DNA of 64,000 nucleotides, taken from Beroe forskalii. Taxonomy: Eukaryota; Ctenophora; Nuda; Beroida; Beroidae. Both the position numbers and the translations under genes were made by a program. The notes beneath the pieces were generated by a model. That model was not told the origin of the DNA. It saw only the letters and a list, made by a program, of their open reading frames with translations, and searched no databases. The DNA is taken from contig WFMF01000227.1 of assembly GCA_011033025.1 (NCBI GenBank), forward strand, positions 124,001 to 188,000, in the 5' to 3' direction. Positions 1 to 11,699 of the stretch are shown one piece after another (the first letter of the stretch is position 1; every line of letters starts with the position of its first letter).

Positions 1-651
1 GCTCGATCGCTCGTGTATAATTGAGTATGTGTGAATGTAATCCGATTAAATCTAGTTTATTATAATTTAGAATTATATGATTCTTGTGTTTAAACTACCA
101 GGTCTATTTCATGATGGAGGAAAAGCCGTTATATCTTGACATGCCATTTTATGGCAAGGATGAACTATTGAACTGATACTTGCTTGATAATTTTACACGA
201 CTTGGTCATAATTGGGACCTATATAATCAGTTGTTCGAATAGAGTTGATCGATAGATCAATTCCATTGATCTACAGGCCCCTATCTTCCTATATCTGCAT
301 GTTCTTGTTAACATAAGAAGTACTTTTGTATCAGGGAAGAGTACTATTCTAGTCAGATTGGTCTGGCATGCATAAATTTCAAGCATATCACTTTATTATT
401 TCTTCAAAGATTAATTGCAATTCGGTGTCGAGTTGCATAATAAGAGAGTTAACTGTTTTTAATGCATCAATCCATAATTTCCATATTATGAAATTTGTAC
501 ATTACTTGCTCAGTCATTAATTTGTTCATTGATTGCTAAATTTGAAGGGACTTTTCGTACCTACCTACCTGACGACGATTTTAATCGCATAATTTTCGAA
601 AACTCCCGATTTTCAAACTTATCGTTTAACCCTCTCTCCGCTTGTTTTCAG
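1..651. other. Intron sequence upstream of the first gene's exons
   Basis: AT-rich sequence with no open frame or exon signal that I can support. It ends in the pyrimidine-rich acceptor at 631-651, so most or all of it should be intron of the gene ending at 1357. Confidence 0.5.
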
Positions 652-1357
652 GGAAGCACCAGTGAGCGAGGAAGTACCTTCTGCTGAAGCGGTGGCTGCT
701 GGAGCAGGGGAACCACAGGTGGAAATAGTGAAACACCCGCAGCAGATATCAGTCAAACACGAACCTCAGGTAACCTTGGAATTTCGAGCTGCATTTTGCG
801 CGCGTGCGCGGCTTCAGTTTGCGCGGCCTACAGAATTTTCACCAGGGACCAACCCCGATAAACACCCCTGGTAAATAAACGAAAATTGTCAAATATATTA
901 AATTATCCCTGGTTTATCGGGGTTGCCCCTAACGGTATTCTAATGCTTTTTATCTGCTTCGGCAGGAGTTGACGGAAGTGGAGAAACAAGCCTTGGAAAC
1001 GTACTCCTTCGATGGTCCTATCTACAGCTCTGGATACCCAGAATACAACAGGTACGTGCTTTATTGGTACAATCAGACGCTTATCTAATGCAATGAAACT
1101 ATCGTTCAAATTCCTTAATTCCAACACGTATCGGTGACATTTCGAACTGCAGTTTGTTCGGCATAAATACATGTCCCTACGCCGCACAAACTTAAGCTGC
1201 GCACACAAAAGATGCGAACACTACAGTTCGAACTGCCCCTGATAAACCATTTTATTTCAGCGAGCAGCCGAAAGTGGAGGAAACCCAGGGCCCCTCGTCG
1301 GCCGACAAATCCCGAGACGCTGCCAACACACTGCTCAGTCTCACAACTGTCTCATAG
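652..1357 (+). CDS. 3' end (last three exons) of an unrecognised gene
   Basis: Three exons join in one frame: 652-769, 966-1051 and 1261-1357. Each is bounded by good splice sites: TTTTCAG before exon 1, CAG/GTAACC after it, CGGCAG before exon 2, CAG/GTACGT after it, and TATTTCAG before exon 3. The phases fit (1 extra base at entry, then 0, then 2) and the frame ends in TAG at 1355-1357. The encoded 99-residue tail is acidic and Pro/Gln/Ser-rich. It contains EPQVEIVKHPQQISVKHEPQ, then a Tyr-rich stretch (TYSFDGPIYSSGYPEYN), and ends RDAANTLLSLTTVS. I do not recognise the family. The composition resembles the disordered tail of a nuclear regulatory protein, but that is inference. Upstream exons lie before the window. 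Intron 2 contains a miniature transposon (1132-1241). Confidence 0.6.
1132..1241. mobile_element. MITE family A copy (110 bp) inside an intron
   Basis: Imperfect inverted repeat with ends of the type GGTGACANTTCGAACTGCAG and, at the right, CAGTTCGAACTGCCCCTG. The middle contains the GCCGCNCAAACTTAAG motif shared with copies at 3011-3129, 8704-8830, 11563-11679, 25853-25975 and the termini of the 3-kb element at 14208-17230. A further degraded piece lies at about 775-870 in intron 1 of the same gene. Confidence 0.65.
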
Positions 1358-1565
1358 AGACACAATGAAGCCTACCCGGATAAAGAGACTCAAGGATGAG
1401 GTCTAATCAATGCTCTGTCTCATGGAGACGAAATGAAGTTTGCTCAGTATCACTACTCAGTGCTCAGTCGCAGAAACACAATCTGTGATGGTTATAGTCT
1501 GCCCAGTCTCAGCACTACAACTGCATCATTGAGACACAATCTCTGATGATAAGTGAGGTCTGCTC
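1331..1565 (+). repeat. Degenerate tandem repeat over the stop-codon region of the first gene
   Basis: The sequence GCTCAGTCTCACAACTGTCT around the stop codon, followed by CATAGAGACACAATG, recurs in degraded form near 1410-1437, 1440-1487 and 1502-1549 with a spacing of roughly 60-80 bp. The first unit encodes the last codons of the preceding gene; the others would lie in its 3' UTR. Confidence 0.5.
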
Positions 1566-2238
1566 AGTAGGGATGTTCAGAAAACACGTTTTGTGCCAAA
1601 TCAGTCTGAATACTTGATTATATATTGCGTTTGGGGCCACTGAACCACCAGAAAATTTTTTTCGGCCCAACTCCATCGGGAAACACTGGCACATGCCACG
1701 CCCATTTTTGGCCATTCCTTATACCTGTTCAGTCTCAATTCTGTGTGAGGTAGATGAAGGACCGTTCCTGTAATGTGTGGTGTACCAATGCTGCTGCTAG
1801 AGAAGAATAGTGAGGAGTTTCATAGAACATATTGCCAATATTATGTGTGCATCGATCGATGAAACGTTTGATAGAGACGCGCATTTTACTTTTATTGAAT
1901 TTGCGTTAAATTTCCCGATCCATGTGCAGAGATACGGAACAGAGGAGTATCACGGGTGCTACCTGCTGTCACAAAAAGCAATCTGGCAGACAGTATCAAA
2001 ACATTGTGGACGAGGGACTTATATACGTACAAGTTGAAGTACAATGATATGTATGATTTTCGAACGGAATAATTGAGCTCCAAACGAACCTCGGGACGAA
2101 AATTCAGTACTTTGGTTTTACCTTGTTTTGAGCCTCACAATATCATCAATTTGCACGGCTTTATTTTGTACTGTCTGATTTGTAGTATCGATGATTTTGC
2201 CTGATTGTATCATAGTTGGAGCTGCTCTAATATTACAG

Positions 2239-2393
2239 AGGTGTCGCCACCTCTGAGATCGGTGTCTGAAATTTCCACAGAATCACAATATGTACGCGTG
2301 TGATACTGATTTAACAGTATATTCACCTACGTACATGGCGCCGCGCGATCGGAAATTTCAGAAGAATTCTCATTTCTCGAGGTGGCGACACCT
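2239..2393. mobile_element. MITE family B copy (155 bp)
   Basis: Perfect 14-bp terminal inverted repeats AGGTGTCGCCACCT at 2239-2252 and 2380-2393. The interior, with GATACTGATTTAACAGTAT and GCCGCGCGATCGGAAATT, is found again at 22598-22792, so this is a family and not a chance hairpin. Confidence 0.7.
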
Positions 2394-2612
2394 GCGCGGA
2401 GTATAGTCATATACCAAAATGGGGTGGGGGCTACCCCCATAAACCCGCCGGTGGATATCGAAAAATGCTTAAAAGTGGCATTGGATCGTCTAATTTACAG
2501 GTGGGTGACATGTTTAATTGTTTGTGTAATATTTGAATGCCTGGCTTATATTGATTTTTTGCCAAATTTCAGATGAACCAAATTCAATTCTTAATTTCTT
2601 ATGCATATGATG

Positions 2613-2778
2613 TGTGCAGATCACTCGATAAAGTCGCGCAAATTTACTATTTCGATTCTAACAATTGCGTGCGCTACTCTACACAACAGTTCAAATTAAA
2701 CTGCTGCGTAGAGTAGCGGGCATAAGTGTTAGTTAATCTAATTGTAAATTTGCGCGTATTTTCCGAGCGATCTGCACA
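2613..2778. mobile_element. MITE family C (166 bp)
   Basis: Terminal inverted repeats TGTGCAGATCACTCG and CGAGCGATCTGCACA. Further inward, GCGCAAATTTAC and CGCTACTCTAC are also mirrored as their complements, so the whole element folds into a long imperfect hairpin. I see no second copy in the window. Confidence 0.65.
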
Positions 2779-2876
2779 AATTGATCAAGAATGAGCCAGA
2801 TTTTCAGAATATAAGTAATTGTGGAATGTTTGAGATTTGTAAATTCTTCTGGATGTTGAATAATATAAAGATGGCG

Positions 2877-3001
2877 TCTCGACTTTTTCATTTGCAGTGT
2901 ATTTCGCCGCGCATGGGTCTTTGTGGTGCGCGTTCACCTATCGCGCACCGCAAAAAAGTGCCCATGCGCGGCGGAAAATGCTGCGCATGAAAAAGTCGAG
3001 A
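2877..3001. mobile_element. MITE family D (125 bp)
   Basis: Terminal inverted repeats TCTCGACTTTTTCAT and ATGAAAAAGTCGAGA, with the inner arms GCCGCGCATGGG and CCCATGCGCGGC also complementary. Nearly the entire length is palindromic. Confidence 0.65.
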
Positions 3002-3010
3002 TACTACTAA

Positions 3011-3129
3011 CAGTGGCGTGTCGAACTCCTACTTGCGCGGCTTCAAGTTTTTCTTGCGCGTCTTGAATCTTGCGCGGCTCATTGGCTGTTAAAGAAAAGC
3101 CGCGCACGTAGGAGTTCGAAACGTCCCTG
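3011..3129. mobile_element. MITE family A-like copy (119 bp)
   Basis: Starts CAGTGGCGTGTCGAACTC and ends GAGTTCGAAACGTCCCTG. The 5'-CAGNG type terminus is common in hAT-superfamily elements (established knowledge). Internal TTGCGCGGC blocks resemble the other family A copies. Confidence 0.5.
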
Positions 3130-5254
3130 TAATAATACATACTCTATGATTTATTTAATTCTTATTCTGATGTATAGTATACAACTTACTAATAAACATT
3201 CAGTTGTTAGGGTTTTCAAACCTTTGACATTGTGAAGAGATACGAATATTTTAGTTGTAAATGTAAATCACTATATATTCATTTTATGAAATTCCTGCTG
3301 AAGAAATTACCTGATTTGTTCCCTATGTCTTTCCATTGAACAAGCTGAATTTGATGGAAAATAGAAATACACCTGACAGAAGATTTGTGTTTCTCCTATC
3401 ACCAAAGCAAAACTCATTAATGATAAATTCGATTACCCAGCATCGCTGAGGATGGTCCAAAGCTTGAGGATATTTTAGACCGTTCTCGGCCGGGAGGATC
3501 AATTCTTTTTCTTTTGGTGTTAGGAGACACACAAATTTTCGTTTGCTCATTGTTGTCGAAGGCGGGAGATGCAGTTTATGGCACAGGATTTTATCTCACG
3601 TTGTTGCAATTGGGGTCAGACAGCGTGTATGGAAATTTAAAGCCTTTCATTTTGAAACTTGACGCCAGTTTTGGATGGAAATGCTACAATTTTTCAATGT
3701 AAAGCAAGCTGGGAAGAAAAACGACCGTACGTGCGATGCAAGCGCGCGCGTTACCATTTTGCGCTACGAAATTTCTAAATTAACCTCCGCGCAATACAGA
3801 AATCTCTTTTCTGCTCCAGGGTATTTGAGACAAGTGGCAATTATCTAATTATCGCATGACATCTGTCTAAGATTTACTACCCAATATCGAGGTATTCTAA
3901 AACAGACAAATTGGTGTTTCCGCGTTCTTATTACATTTTCTTCAGAAAGAGACTGAAAGAGCTCAATGGAAAGGCTGAAACATCAGTTAACTCAAAACTA
4001 CGAGTATTTTATGTGCTGCTGAAATGTAAAAATAAAAATCAAAGACCGTTCGTAGAATAGTCTGAAATATCGCTGGTGATAGGGTTTCCAGATCAATCTA
4101 GATTGTTCTGATAAATCTACAAATCTATAGAATGAATTACTTGCCTTCTATTGCTATTTATTGCTCTGCAATCGATTATTCATGTCCAGCCCAATTCAGT
4201 CTAATTCACGTCTTATTCTCTGTATCATGCAATGTCAAACTACGATTTGCCTCGCACTTGATTAAGCCTTTTATCGACATTCAACAGTACAACATGAAAC
4301 AACACTGGCAACATTGATGGTTTTACGCGATTTAATTTCCAGACAAATTGGTGACAAACTGAAGTCGAATTGATGCTAAATTAGCTGATAAACTTTTGGG
4401 CAAGTTCTAAAACCGATTACATAAATAATATAAACGTTGCAGGCTCATAGTCCGAATTCTTCAGCTGAATATCTGTTAACTTTTACCAGTAAAATATAAA
4501 TACCAACCTTAGCGTAAATACTGCGTTACTTTTTATTAAATGTAGTTACAGTGCAATACACACTGCTATAATTTGTACATAGCATAACCGTGCAAAACGT
4601 CATAGATTCATCATTATTAACTCAGATAATGACGTCATCATTAAATAACTTCACTTTTACCTTAAGTACTATACACAGCACACACAGTACACACCTCTTT
4701 TTAACTTAACATGCTCCTTTTCTATGGCTTTTCGCCGAATGTTCCAGATTATGTCGATTATATTACACCCAAACTTAGGACTTAATAATAAAAACGTCTC
4801 TATAAACAGTAAAAGGCTTAGTTTTGTAGTTTATCATTACCTCAGAAGTCGGACTTTTAGTTCAACCCATCTTTTAACGATTCGTCATTTTAACCGTGCG
4901 ACAGTTAAAATTAGCATACACCTCACACCGTTATTGACAGGTTGACACGGCATAGTAAAAGACTGTAATTGACCAGTTCCACAACACGAAAGACAAAAAC
5001 GAACTGACTTTTCAATGCATGAAGTACTTACAAATCATCATCAGAGCAAGACATTTGATTGTAAAAAGTAGTGTTAGGTATAAACTTGATACGATGCATT
5101 AATCAGAGGTCCCGTCCTAATATAATTGACGTCATCTTCAGAGCTTAAAGTGTCCAGTTGTTGGCGTTTAGACACGAGACCACTCATAGTTAGTTCGGAA
5201 CCGATCTTCTAACCTTTCGACACTACAGTTCGACACTACAGTTCGACACTACAG

Positions 5255-6435
5255 TTAGACCCCAACTAATCGTGACATGACGCGTCACGTCACGCGTCAC
5301 GTCATGCGTCCCCTGTTCTAACTAATCGTGACGTGACGCATCATGTCACGCGTCATGTCACGATTAGTTAGAACAGAGGACGCGTCCCCTGTTCGGAAGA
5401 AAATCCTAACTAATCGTGACGTGACGCGTCACGTCACGATCTCGCGCGCGCATTTTTTCCAGGTTTTGACTCAGGATATCAATGAGCAGAGCGAGATCTA
5501 GTGTCAAATAAAGAAACAAGAAGTAACTTCATATGATTTCTGACAAGTCACAGGAGTACAAGACAAGAGGTCTTTAACAACTCAAGGTGTTCAAGTGAAA
5601 CGTTAAACTTAGACCTGTTTTATTTGCCCAAAAAAACTGCAATAACGCATCAGATTCATCACTACATTCATCACTACTGCAACACACTACATAGAGTAAG
5701 GACAAGCAACATATCAGATAGCAACAACAGAGAAATGGTGCCGCTGATGAGGTAGGCGTTGACCCCTGCTATAGGCTGATCAGGTGACCTATGTCTCATA
5801 TCAACCGCCCTTGTATTATTGCATGATACAGGTTACCTGATCACTGGTCAGTCTACTGCAGGGGTCAACGCCTACCTCATCAGCAGACACCATTTCTCTT
5901 GTGTTGTTATCTGATATTTTGCTTGTCCTTGCTTTGTGTAGTGTGTACTGTGTAGTTTCCGGTTCTGCCTTTGCAATTTTGATTTTTTGCTTTGATTTTT
6001 TTGCTGACAATCGATAGCTTGATTATATCAAGTTGATGCGTTATTGCACTACTTTTGGGCAAATAAAACAAGTCTTAGTTGAAGCTTTAACTTTCACCTT
6101 GAGTTGTTAAAGACCTCTTGTCTTGTGACTTGTCAGAAATCATATGAAGTTACTTCTTGTTCCTTTTAATTTGAAACTAGATCTGGCTCTGCTCATTGAT
6201 ATCCTAAGTCAAAATCTGGAAGAAATGCGCGCGCGAGATCGTGACGTGACGCGTCACGTCACGATTAGTTAGGATTTTCTTCCGAACAGGGGACGCGTCC
6301 TCTGTTCTAACTAATCGTGACATGACGCGTGACATGACGCGTGACATGACGCGTCATGTCACGATTAGTTAGAACAGGGGACGCATGACGTGACGCGTGA
6401 CGTGACGCGTCATGTCACGATTAGTTGGGGTCTAA
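5255..6435. mobile_element. Fold-back element, 1.18 kb, with two ~560-bp inverted arms
   Basis: The left arm starts TTAGACCCCAACTAATCG and the right arm ends with its complement, CGATTAGTTGGGGTCTAA. The arms are near-complementary all the way to a short centre around 5795-5825. The outer ~170 bp of each arm consists of many short direct and palindromic units (TGACGTGACGCGTCACGTCA and variants, spaced by CCTGTTCTAACTAATCG). The inner arms are unique sequence. No transposase frame is visible. Long inverted arms whose outer parts are subrepeats match the structure of fold-back transposons (family knowledge). I could not fix a target-site duplication. Confidence 0.7.
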
Positions 6436-8703
6436 GAGTTAGAGATGAAGTGCAGTAGTGCACTTGTGTGTGTCGTTTAGTGACAGCATTATTTGGAACG
6501 ATTGAAAAACAAGCTCTCTAAAATCTCAATTCATTATTGGCCCTTATTTAGCCAGGACAAAACTGAATTTGACAATGGATGATTTTCGGCGGATTTTTGT
6601 TCATACTTAGTAAAACAAATGAAACAGGATCTTTAAAAAGTTTCAAATTTGAAGTCAAATTTAAGATAATAAAAATGTAAATCTTGTCCAACACTAATAA
6701 AACATAAAAAGTGTCTTTATAAAAATTTAAATCCAATCCCAAGCTCTCAAAATCCTACGATAATTACGCGTCGCGCTCGAACAATAGGCGGAAAAAGTGA
6801 CTTCACTGTCAGTCTCCAAAGTAACGAAAGGGTCACCTTAAACCGCCTATTTTTCGAAAGCGACGTTGCACACAGGAATGTGAATTTAGCAGATCACCAT
6901 GCAAATCTATATATTATAATAGTGATAAAGATATACATTCTCCAAAAATTCCAGCATGACATGGTTTCCACATGCGTTGTGGCGCGAGATATGGCAAATC
7001 ATTTAGCCTAATTGGACATTTGGCCTAACTGGACATTTGGCCTAACGCCAAAAACTCATATGATTTTGAATTACTCTCTCCCCTGACCCATACCAGTGTT
7101 AGGCCAAATGAGCAGTTGCCAGTTGGACCAAATGACCGAATACTTCACACGACCACGTGGTATGAAAGATACCTTTCTTTCTTTTCATTGCTGAGCGCCG
7201 ATCACCACCCGAGTTGACTGCGAATTCATGCGCTGATTGGTCAATGTCTTGACGATTTCGGGATCGTGGATCTTACGAGTAAGCTAATATAACGCACCCC
7301 ATAGCAGTGTTACTGGTTATTATATGATATTATACCAATTTGTTTATAATTTTTTGGTCACTGCCCGTAAATTAACGGTGGTTTGAATCGATCACGATTC
7401 AAACCAAATACTAATTTGGAGAATGGTCTACATGTACATATTATATTCAGAAATTTTATGTTATAACCTAAGTACAAAAACATAGAATCGACTAGTTAGA
7501 AGCTTTTTATGCAACGATTAGTGTCAACGGTTCCTAATTTTATGTCCATTTTCTTGTCTCCGATTATTAATACTAGCAAAACCCCCGACCTCCGGTCGGG
7601 TGCTCGACTGGGTTGAAAGTGATGTCAGACCGGACAGCCTGGATCCTGCTAGAAAGCAGTACCTAAGACCTTATTTCAAAATATTTATAACCTACTGTGA
7701 ATTTGCTGATGAGGCAGTGCTATACTCTCCATATAGTCTAGTTAACCGGTGTCAAGGGTTTAATTTCACGTCTTCTGATACATTACGGAGTGGTGTCAGA
7801 CCGGACAGACGCCAGACAAACATAATTACATAGATAAATATATATATGATGAAGAATTATATATAGTAAGATAAAAGTTTGCTGACTTAGTTCCATTATA
7901 ATATACACTAAATTATACATAGTTCGTTGTACACAATGTCTATAGAACATACGTTGACCTATACAGATGTGTGGTACATGAACCGATTAGGTAATTTGGA
8001 CAACAATAGACAAGAAGCGGGTATATTTTTGGTACACAATAGGATGACAGATTGACAGACTTGCTTCTTCACTGTTTATCTATAATATTTGTGTGGTTAG
8101 ATTTGGGCTGTCAACAGTAAATCAGATAGTAATCAGTAACGAAATTTAATGAGGATCTAAGTACTTCAAGATTGGGATTATCCAAAGAATATCACACTCC
8201 ATATCATCATAGATCAGAAAGTTATTTCTTTTGATAAAAAAAACAAGCGATCGATTGCATGAGAATTGCATACATTTTTTGTTTGTTTTTGAAACATTGT
8301 TACATAGCGACTAGACGTACATATTGTTTTCAAACACTGAGCAATGTGCCCTTTTTTATTATTTGTAAGCATCTCTAAGTCTTGACATGTACCTTGGCCA
8401 TTAAGATGTCACAGCGCAATACGACATCTACCAAGCAATATAAAGAAAAAGGTGGCAAGTATAGACTATACATCCTAGTTACATCCTAGATACATCCTAG
8501 ATACACAGTACATCCTAGAATCTAAATACAAAGTACATCCTAGATCTGCTCATCAGAACAAACTACAAAGGGGAACAGAAATTGCATCTCACGACATTTC
8601 ATATCCCTGTGCGTAGGTACATACACTTTAAGCGTACTTATTTGTAATTTAAGTGTACTTTGATCGTATCTATAGTGACTATTGACTAACTATGATTTGA
8701 GCG

Positions 8704-8830
8704 AAATTACAGGGGCGGTTTGAACTGCACTGTGCGCGTCTTTTTTGTGCTCGTCGTATAGACATATAAATGACATGACCGTACGCCGCGCGAACTTAAG
8801 ACCCGCACAGTGCAATTCGAACTGCCACCG
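8704..8830. mobile_element. MITE family A copy (127 bp)
   Basis: Left end CAGGGGCGGTTTGAACTGCA and right end GCAATTCGAACTGCCACCG, with the family-A interior. The octamer TTTGAGCG occurs at 8696-8703 and 8831-8838 and may be the 8-bp target duplication. That phrase is common nearby, and the left end then carries about 8 unexplained bases. Confidence 0.6.
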
Positions 8831-9370
8831 TTTGAGCGTACTTACATTCTGGGAGCACGGATTAAAACACTCATACACCAATACATTCCACAGTATAAAA
8901 TGTATGATTAATGTATTAATTTATGTATTTATCACTAAAATCACTATTTTGTTTTCAAGTTTAAAATCACTATGAATTAATGTATTTTTATTCTTAGAGC
9001 ACGGATAAAAACACTCATACACTCCACAGTATACAACATGACACCGAGCGTATTTAAAGATTATTAATTGTAATGGAGCATTGGTACCATTCAGCAATCA
9101 AACTCGTTTGATTTTGTAGTTTATAATTATATTTTAAGTGTTCTTTGAGCGTATCTATATTCTTTACTTTGATGAATTTTGAGCGTACTAACTACTTAAT
9201 GCGTATTTTTATTCTAAGAGCACGGATTAAAACGAACACTCAATACTCATACACCCATACATTCCACAGTATACAACATGACACTGAGCCAATGAATAAT
9301 ATAATGCTACGTACATCATCGGGAGGCACACTGTAATCTAATGATAATTCCAGAGCAGTATTTTAAGGTG

Positions 9371-9472
<102 letters not shown>

Positions 9473-10718
9473 TATGTATAGAATAAAAAGGTAGTAGAAA
9501 ATGTATACAGAAAATGTATACAGATGCATTGAGATTTATACGTAATTGTATTGAAATACGTTTATTGTTTACGGGAAAATGAGGTACATGGCGGACATTT
9601 TTCAGATTTACTATAACGGAAGTAGAATAGAATTTCACTCAAGATTGATACAGTACTTATTACATCATAAGAGTACATTTATGTACAACTAAATGAATAC
9701 ACCTAATGTAGATTGTACATCTAAATTGGAATGTTAGTACCAACACTATCACGAATACGTAATAGTAGTGAATACGTATATATACGCCTCTTGATGTAAT
9801 ATGCTTACAATTATGTAGAGTATATAGAACAAGCTGAAATGTATTTATGTATGTATATAGCATATTATTATATTAAGTGTAGCTTGAATTGGGAATATGC
9901 AATGCCTCAATTAACGATTTAATTATCATGAATTAATGGCTGTTTAGAGATAGCAATGGCTGAGTAAAGTGCGAGATGTGCTGCAAATACGACATAGAAA
10001 TATACTTAAGAAATGCGACAGTTTTGATAAACTCGCACTAATTCAGTGCGCACTGATTAATCATTAATATGGAGTTTTCATATCGTTTTTTCAATAAAAA
10101 ATCTGCACTAATAAAGTGCGCACATCATAGAATAGCTGTATATCATGACCAACATTATGTCTTAAATTTATTGTCATCAAGGTTGTTAAATAAGTACCTA
10201 TTTTTTAAAAAGTACGGCAAAAAATACGATACGTATTTTTTTCTGAAAATTTCCGTACTTTTTGGGAGTGTAATTATCAGTCAAAATGTATCATTCAACT
10301 TTTGTAGCCATTTGTATAGCCATGTGTACAAAAATGTGGCGACTGCACTCTAATATTGACAATATCACAAATTAATTCGGTAGCGCGCTGCGCACGTTCT
10401 TTTTCGCGTATTTCTTGTCACCAATTTTGAGAAAATACGCGTATTTTTCTCCAGGAGCTAATGCGCCGTACTTTTCCACAATTTTTGTACGTATTTAACA
10501 ATCCTTTTGTCTACTGTCTATGTTTGAATGATTTCACGATCAAGTTCCTAAGCCCCCAATCACAAGGTTTTCTTCTCATTCGTCATTCGTTTGTGCTATG
10601 TAAATTAAATCTTATAATCTATCATACATATAACATTAATTATGTTATGTGTAATACATTAATTAACTTGGTGTACAATCAACAGCAGGTGGTTGGGCTG
10701 TTCAGAATGGTAAATATA

Positions 10719-10792
10719 CGTCGTTAATCTACAACGTTAATTTACGACGTAAATCTACAACGTTAATCTACAAAGTTAATCTACAACGTTTG
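10719..10792. repeat. Short tandem repeat of TCTACAACGTTAA
   Basis: Five to six degenerate copies of a 13-16-bp unit containing ACGTTAA or ACGTAAA. No coding context. Confidence 0.6.
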
Positions 10793-11188
10793 CGACACAT
10801 GGTATGTGTATTAGTTTCCCCGTATAGTAGATCTCGAATTTATCGCCATTTTATTGACCAATCAGCGCACCAGTTGGTGTTAATCTCACACTCTGATTGG
10901 TGAGTGCCAAATGCCTGAGCACAAAACCACAGACAAGATATCATCCCAGTTATTAACTCGGCATAATAATATCCTCGGAAGCGATTTTATCATTCGTCTT
11001 TCACAAAGAATGTTCTTCAAAGGGAACAGAGTTCCCCCTTAAGACTGGAGACTGTGCTGCAAAACCTTCAATCACATCACTTCATTAATAGTTACAACAT
11101 GACATCAACCAGGGCGCATGATTTGTGTGATACTGCACCCTGATTGATCAACCAATTAAGTGCCATGGGTAAACTCAAACAAGGCCCA

Positions 11189-11196
11189 TATAAATA
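11189..11196 (+). promoter_or_regulatory. Possible TATA box
   Basis: TATAAATA lies 49 bp before the ATG of a short open frame at 11245. The spacing would suit a start site near 11220. It could be chance in AT-rich DNA. Confidence 0.25.
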
Positions 11197-11244
11197 CAGC
11201 CACCCATTTTGGGACTCAACTTATAAATATATAACTATTCCTTC

Positions 11245-11499
11245 ATGCGGCAAACAAAAGAGGATGCAAACACAACATCTACGGCATTCCTTAGATATCT
11301 TGATATCAGCGGCGTATTGGCTTATCTACAGGCGACCAGTGACCAATCAGCGCGCGCAAAGTTGCACGGTGTGCAGAATAGGGATTTCTTCGTCAATTTA
11401 ATCAGAAATATCATTGAAATATCACAAGAACACGAGGTTTTATTAATTGTTACAATTGAAGATGTTCGTAACCACTCTACTCGTCCTATTCCTGATTAA
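11245..11499 (+). CDS. Possible small gene or exon of unknown function (84 codons)
   Basis: ATG to TAA frame of 84 codons with a mixed, protein-like composition. The C-terminal half has alternating hydrophobic residues (NLIRNIIEISQEHEVLLIVT). A TATAAATA lies 49 bp upstream. I recognise no domain, and there is no signal peptide. Overlapping frames exist on the same strand. The frame could equally be a relic of a transposon or a chance frame, so this is a low-confidence call. Confidence 0.2.
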   Translation: MRQTKEDANTTSTAFLRYLDISGVLAYLQATSDQSARAKLHGVQNRDFFVNLIRNIIEISQEHEVLLIVTIEDVRNHSTRPIPD

Positions 11500-11562
11500 A
11501 TTTGCACGCTGAGCCACTAATTGGTTGATGCCGCTGATTGATCAATTCCTTAGGGTAAGCAA

Positions 11563-11679
11563 ATGGTGCAGTTTGGCGTGCGCGGCATAAGTTCGCGCGG
11601 CGTACAGACATGCTATTTATATGTCTTTGCACCGCGCAAAGTTACGCTGCAGGACAAGACTGCAGTTTGAACTGTCACC
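11563..11679. mobile_element. MITE family A copy (117 bp) with 8-bp target duplication
   Basis: Element starting ATGGTGCAGTTTGG and ending GTTTGAACTGTCACC. The flanking octamers GTAAGCAA (11555-11562) and GTAAGCTA (11680-11687) differ at one base, consistent with an 8-bp target-site duplication, as in hAT or P superfamily elements. Confidence 0.6.
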
Positions 11680-11699
11680 GTAAGCTAACATACATCACT

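Larger units (their letters stand above)
1566..5254. other. Gene-free, transposon-rich interval
   Basis: No frame here has codon structure or splice sites that I would call a gene. Between 2.2 and 3.1 kb four different miniature inverted-repeat elements sit nearly back to back. The remainder is AT-rich sequence with one partial copy of the TGACGTCA micro-element near 4625-4641 and three tandem copies of a 13-15-bp unit (TTCGACACTACAG) at 5217-5254. Confidence 0.5.
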
